The position numbers and the translations under genes are program-made. Positions 58,946 through 64,000 of a DNA stretch of 64,000 nt are shown here, piece by piece. Where the stretch lies: positions 7,306,094-7,370,093 of the forward strand of contig NC_051450.1 in NCBI RefSeq assembly GCF_001649575.2. The letters run 5' to 3'. The stretch's first letter is position 1. Each line of letters starts with the position of its first letter. The notes beneath the pieces were generated by a model that had not been told where the DNA came from, made no database searches, and worked only from the letters and a program-made list of their open reading frames with translations. Source of the DNA: Kryptolebias marmoratus. Taxonomy: Eukaryota > Chordata > Actinopteri > Cyprinodontiformes > Rivulidae.

Positions 58946-59399
58946 CACACACACAGAGGGAACGTGCTCTTTCGGCGATGTTGTCTAACTCCAAAAAGTT
59001 GAAGTCTTTTTCATTCCGCCTCACAGTAGATCAAACATTAACTCAGAACAAAAAGGCAGCACCTGTGCTAAAGCGCAACTAAACTTTTAATTCTTATAAT
59101 TCAAGCCTTTTGTTCTACTCCAGCTTGAACCACACAAGAAATAATGAGGCTCAGCAGGAACAAGGACTGGGGGGTGGGTGTCAAACAGCTTTAAGCTGTT
59201 TGTAAAACTGTGTAATGCTCTCCAGAATTCTATCTGGGCTGCGTGTTGCTGCATTACAAGCCGATGATAATCCTGCAACGAAATGCAGCTTTTCTCCTGT
59301 CAGACATGTTTGTTAACGGCGCAGCTTTGAACTGAAGCGGGCAAATTTTACACCCAAACATGCGGCTCAATCGGGAGCGGTGTCCTGTGAGTTTTGGCA

Positions 59400-59985
59400 G
59401 CGATGCGTTGCACAAAGTAGACAAAATTCTCACAAAACTAACAGGGAAAAAAAAAGAAGCAAATTTTGGTTCTATAGCTCAGACAGGCTTCTAGGTAGGA
59501 ACATTTAAAGTTTAAACGGGTCACAAAAAGTTGGACTTTACATAACTTAACTGGTATTTTTTTTTTTTTAATGTTTTTTACACAATCACAGATGAGTTTT
59601 TTTCCACAGAGTGTGCAACTGACAGTTGATGTCACACGAACCTCTGCAATATCTACAATTTGTTCAAGTTTTTGCAAACAAACTCGTCTTTCTCCAACAA
59701 CTGGTTCTGGTACATGTACATATTATACATCAAAATGTAGGTATTTGTGTCTTCTTTCATCCAGTGCATCTCTCACCACTACAGGAATCACAGTTTTCTC
59801 TCCAATCCTACCAGAAAGCAGAGTTCACACTAAGCTTTCATAGGCTTCAGTTATATTTTAGCTCAAACTATTCTCTTTAAAACAGGAAGTGAAGTTGATT
59901 TTTTTGTGTTTTTAACTTGTTATATCTAGCTGTGTGGTTACCATGGTGAGCATAAAGAGCCACAGTGAGCGGCTTTAACATAACC
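59400..59985 (+). repeat. Dispersed repeat family B, copy 2
   Basis: GGAACATTTAAAGTTTAAAC, AAAAAGTTGGACTTTACATA and GTGTGGTTACCATGGTGAGC align in order with 40190-40640. Confidence 0.6.
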
Positions 59986-60604
59986 TTCTACAGTTCAGAC
60001 ACCAAAATGTTGTCATTTTTTCTGACTTTAGATTTTATAAAGTTCTGTTGGAGTTTAGGGCAGCTGCTGCCTTGGTGCTTTTAGTTTCTAGCTGTTGTAT
60101 AATTTCTTGTGGGGGAAAACGAAGAAACATTAGGGTCACAGCGGCAGCAGCACCAGACTGTCCAGACGTTTAAAACACCTCCTCGGTACGGTCTGATTGT
60201 TTTACAAACCTTCCATTCCACCGTTTTTATATAATTCATGTTGGACCTGACCTCAGTCTGAGGTTACAGCTCGCTGCTGCTGCAGATATCTGTGCTCGTA
60301 ATTAACCACAAGTTTCTCCAGAAACAACCAAACATCGCCAAACTGACGGCAATGTCACTTTATAAGCCTAAAGGTTCTTGACCTGTTGCATGAACCGCTG
60401 TGAAAAATGACCCACAAGGCAGCAGAGGGGTTAAAAACGACACTCTTGTTGGACTTTTTTTCTCCCAATGAAGATTGTTCAAATAATAACAATCGTATCT
60501 GCAACAGATAACTGTTCAAATTGGCCAGAAGGATCCCTTTAATGCAAGGTTTGTGTGTGTCTCCAGGCTTGAAAGTTCAAATGACACTTGGACCACAATA
60601 AAAC

Positions 60605-61435
60605 CATGCAGGTTATGTGCTGAGTCAGCATTCACACAATTGTTCTCCTGTCTACAGTTATTTCTTCAAACCTTATTTCTTCAAACTTCACTTCTTTAAA
60701 CCTGACTTCTTCCACCTATGGTGTGCTGTTTTACCCCTTCATGTATGAAAAATGTTTTTTGCTCGGTTAATTTAACGTCACTTCTTTGAAAACCAGGGTT
60801 GTCTTTCAGATCTGCTTCAGTATACTTACTCTATTTTTGTCCTCTTTTGCTACTCTTAGCTTTAAGCTACAGCATTGCTACTTTTAGCTTCTGTTTCGCT
60901 AGGTTTTAGCTTTTCGCCACTGTTCTGCTCTACTTATTTCTTAGCTACAGTTTTGTTAATTTTAGCAGCTTTATTGCTGATTTCAAATCAGCATCTGTTT
61001 TGCGACTTCTGGTAATAGTTTAGCTAATTTTGGCTTTTGCTTTGCTAGTTTTAGCTTTTAGCTACAGTTTTGATCATTTTAGCTTTTAGCTACAGTTTTG
61101 ATCATTTTTATCTGTCAGCTACACTTCTGATTTTTTTAGCTTTTAGGTACAGATTTGATCATTTTAGCTGTTACCTTCACTTATAATAATGTTAGCTTTT
61201 TGCTACAGTTTTGATCATTTAAACTTTTAGTAACTGTTTTGTTAATTTTGCCTTTTAGCTACAGTTGTACTCATTTTACCTATAGCTGTTGTTTGGCTAA
61301 TTTTAGCATTTAGCTACAGGTTTGCTACTATAGCTTCTGTTCTGCTTGCTTTAACTTTGAACAACTCAGTTTCTGCTTTTTTAATACAAAGTCATTCATC
61401 ACTCAGCATTCACACTGCATTTTGGCAGAAAGTGC
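60605..61435 (+). mobile_element. Minisatellite-bearing element, copy 4, longest array
   Basis: Starts TGTGCTGAGTCAGCATTCAC. The array of TTTTAGCTACAGTTTTGATC-like units runs from about 60855 to 61345. The end CACTCAGCATTCACACTGCA then TTTTGGCAGAAAGTGCACC matches the other copies. Units vary in length by insertions. Confidence 0.65.
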
Positions 61436-61466
61436 ACCTTCTTTTCTTGGAGACTGTAAATTGCTT

Positions 61467-61470
<4 letters not shown>

Positions 61471-61532
<62 letters not shown>
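61471..61532. repeat. (GT)n microsatellite
   Basis: About 31 GT units, giving meaningless His/Thr open frames on the other strand. Confidence 0.95.
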
Positions 61533-61535
<3 letters not shown>

Positions 61536-61539
61536 TGGC

Positions 61540-61615
61540 CCTGTGACAGTTGGGTGACCTGTCCAGGGCGTACCCCACCCCTCGCCTGCTGACTGTTGGG
61601 AACAGACACCAGTAT
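61540..61615 (+). repeat. SINE/LINE-tail repeat, 3' module
   Basis: GGTGACCTGTCCAGGGCGTA then CCCCACCCCTCGCCTGCTGA matches the tail of the 31555 copy; the GT run has expanded within this unit. Confidence 0.6.
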
Positions 61616-61943
61616 AATCAGAAAATGGTGGCGAGGAGTCGATCAGAAACACTGTAAAACTGACAGATAGACGGAAAGAAAAGGAAATTCTTTACCTGCT
61701 GAAGAGCCAACCGGGACCTGAGTTTCTGCAGGTAAAAACAAATAAAAAAATTAAACATTAGACATTAATAAAACCAGTGTTCTCATTCAGACTATGTCGA
61801 GTATAAACAAACTTGTGACACAGCAGTAAATGGTTCAGTTTTCCTGTGATAACTGCCAGCCCAGCATCGTAACATCAGGCCTGGTGTTATCTCTGGATCC
61901 ATTCATCCTCCTGCCTGAACATGTCATCACGTCCATACCGCAT

Positions 61944-61991
61944 CACTCACTCACTCACTCACTCACTCACTCACTCACTCACTCACTCACT
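61944..61991. repeat. (CACT)n microsatellite
   Basis: About 12 tetranucleotide units. Confidence 0.95.
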
Positions 61992-61994
61992 GCG

Positions 61995-63225
61995 ATTCAG
62001 ACACATGCTCCGTATCACAGCCTTCAGCTTTTCAGGCTTGGCTTCAACCAAACCCTGACTGTAAGCACTTCCAGGATCAAATGTAGTCCAAATATGATCA
62101 AACATACATATATTAGCTAATCCAGGATGTCCACTTTTCTGTAGCTGACTGCATACAGTTGGTCAGAGTTCACAGCCTCACTCATTTACAGATTCTCCCG
62201 TAGAACCTAACTACTAATTGTTTGCAGAAACCAATAATACACAAAATCATTCTCAGATATTGATCAGTTCTTCCTGTTTTGAGCTCATTTCAGAATGAGC
62301 TGTTTTAGGGCTGCACCACCTTTATGCAAATAAGCTGTTGTTGGCCACGCCCCCCCCCCAACTCAGTGTCCCATCTTAAAACATAAAAACTCTCTGAAGG
62401 ATTAAACGCTGCGGATCTGGTGCACATTTATATCCTTATTAATTCAAACTCTGAGTATTCTGATTTTGGGACGGGGCACTTAGTGGTTCTGAACCAACAT
62501 TTGTCGAGCCAGACAGCAGTCAGCGGTCCAAAACCCAACTGGTAGCGGGTCGGGACAGCGGCAATAGACACATGTTCTATATCTCAGCCGACAACAAAAC
62601 ATTTTCCTTTTCCAGCAGACATTGTTCAGCAGTAAAACCAGCAGAATGTGACGGTGACGGTCTTGTAATGAAGTGGGTGGAGCTCCACTTGGGTTGCTAG
62701 GTGAGGGGCTGGGCTCGGCTTGGGGTTGCTAGGTAACAGGATTGTGATGCAATAACCCCAAGGTTTTTGAAACAGGTCGTTTTGCAGACAACAGAAAACA
62801 TTTACTTATTACCAAAAAACAGCTGGGTGTTTTTTTTTTTTTTGCACTTGGACTGTTTCTAGAAGCAGTAGATACCCAAATGGAAGTACAAAAACATGCA
62901 AAAAGTGAATTTTGCATAGTAGGTCCATTTTAAGAACAATATAATTTGTTAACTTTGGAACTAAATTTCCCTATAAAATCTGGAGAGACTGTGAGGCCCT
63001 TTACACGAACCTGTTTCTCAGGGGAACTGTAACATTTCTGTTGGTTTCCACGACAACAGCGGTCGGATTATCTGACACTGAAACCTTTTGAACCCAGGTC
63101 TCAGAGTAGGATTTTTGATAAATCCTATAGTTAGGGTTGGCTTGGGTTTACTGAGCTCTTCTTTAGTTCCGCTGCTCTCAGCAGGATGAAAACTGACTAC
63201 ATTTATGTTATGTGTTGTGAACACC
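61995..63225. other. No supported gene
   Basis: No recognised repeat or exon; a run of C (62349-62359) and a T13 run (62829-62842) only. Confidence 0.35.
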
Positions 63226-63527
63226 CGCGTAATTTGCGGGGGGGATAGGGGGGTTACGACCCCCCCAATAATCTGACCTAATCACTATAACCACCCCAAT
63301 AAAAATCACATCATTTCCATGTACAAAAAACATCTTACATGACGGTAATTTTCTTTATTCATAATCAATTGTGGGTAAAATAGTAGCATGTTTAATAATC
63401 TGGTAATGTAAGCCCCCCCTTCCTGTAAAAACTTGGTATCACCCAACCCGCCTTCTCTACCAAGCCGCTGCGTTCACTGTTTGTTTGTGGAAGCAGCCGC
63501 TGGACAGTGGGGCTGTAGCTTTAAAAA

Positions 63528-63617
63528 ATGAAAAGAGCACCAAAAAGCGGACAACCAACAGTTTTTCAATGTTGGTCGACAACACCCCCTTGTAAAAAGA
63601 GAAAAAAACAAAAAGAG
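63528..63617 (+). pseudogene. Candidate first exon of a hAT-like transposase
   Basis: ATG followed by 29 codons to a GTAAAT donor: MKRAPKSGQPTVFQCW then a basic CKKRKKQKE. Short basic starts of this kind are common in multi-exon hAT genes of the ZMYM-like type. The upstream 63228-63430 (CGTAATTTGCGGGGGGGATA) looks like a transposon end. The remainder is beyond the window or lost. Confidence 0.3.
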
Positions 63618-63736
63618 GTAAATGTATATGTATTGTTAAGTTAGCTGATGAGTTAATAACTCTATGCCGCTGTGTAGCAGACACACTATGAATGCTGGTT
63701 CAGGTGTTTTAGCTAGCTCCGTAGCTCCTCTCTGGT

Positions 63737-63882
63737 CTATAAACACTCCTTTTTATCGGCTGCAGCAGTAATTTCCTTCCATGAGTTTGAGCCATTTGAT
63801 TATCTCTGTGATCTCTTATAGAGGGATCATAGAAATGCTGATACAGGCGAACAAGCTTCGCAAGAGCAGTAACATTGCCCAT
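63737..63882 (-). pseudogene. Broken MADF-domain ORF (Harbinger-type accessory protein?)
   Basis: Starts at ATG 63882: ALAKLVRLYQHFYDPSIRDH then RDNQMAQ. A single-base loss in an A run near 63786 shifts the frame; the other frame continues SWKEITAAADKKECL and stops. 'L...Y..LYD....DYRD...R..SW.EIA' is the MADF / Myb-SANT-like pattern found in PIF/Harbinger accessory genes and in host transcription factors. The setting suggests a transposon. Confidence 0.5.
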
Positions 63883-64000
63883 TTTGAATGAAGTGCGGTG
63901 CGATTGCGTGACTGTTAGCGCCCGCACCCTCGCGGTGATCAACTTGATCGTGGTGGGGGGTGAGGAGGGGGGGTTCCTTAGTTCAGTAAAAATCAAAGCA

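Noticed and set aside
61403..61652. Minus-strand frames with Thr-His repeats
   Set aside because: A (GT)n microsatellite.

Overview
This is a teleost fish nuclear genome window. Long introns, GT-AG exon boundaries, and remnants of Rex3, R4/Dong-like, L2-like, Penelope-like, Tc1-like, hAT, Gypsy and tRNA-derived SINE families all point that way. Two short runs of N (33186-33250 and 47384-47426) are assembly gaps. There is no prokaryotic or plasmid-like organisation.

One conventional protein-coding gene can be reconstructed, on the minus strand. It is the 5' part of a Rho guanine-nucleotide exchange factor of the ASEF type, best matched to ARHGEF4, with its paralogue SPATA13 as the alternative. 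Five exons chain with matching phases: 38841-38761 (27 residues with an ideal Kozak start), 37374-33451 (a single 3.9-kb exon of 1308 codons), 29652-29383 (90 codons), 26777-26651 and 8007-7856. A sixth exon, 24004-23752, encodes a glycine-rich N terminus. It ends in the phase that fits only the 8007-7856 exon, so it looks like the first exon of a shorter isoform made from an internal promoter. The SH3, DH and PH exons are not found and must lie beyond the left edge.

Inside the next intron, on the same strand, a 56-codon ORF (1998-1828) encodes a small protein with one strongly hydrophobic C-terminal segment. It looks like a tail-anchored micropeptide and is the best candidate here for an under-described gene.

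The rest is mostly repeats in layers. Several insertions are resolved to the base by target-site duplications. They include a 407-bp TA-flanked element inside an R4-like LINE (12893-13299), hAT-type elements with 8-bp duplications at 32319-33266, 47099-47892 and 49780-50003 (and an imperfect one at 46256-46881), and solo LTRs at 51774-52245 and 58682-58945. Rex3 copies sit inside Tc1-like elements twice (about 5140-6890 and 27161-28875). A family carrying an internal 'TTTTAGCTACTGTTTTGCT' minisatellite occurs four times. A Gypsy remnant (about 57110-58492) and, at the right edge, a hAT-like exon and a broken MADF-domain ORF complete the picture. The region right of about 39 kb has no recognisable host gene.
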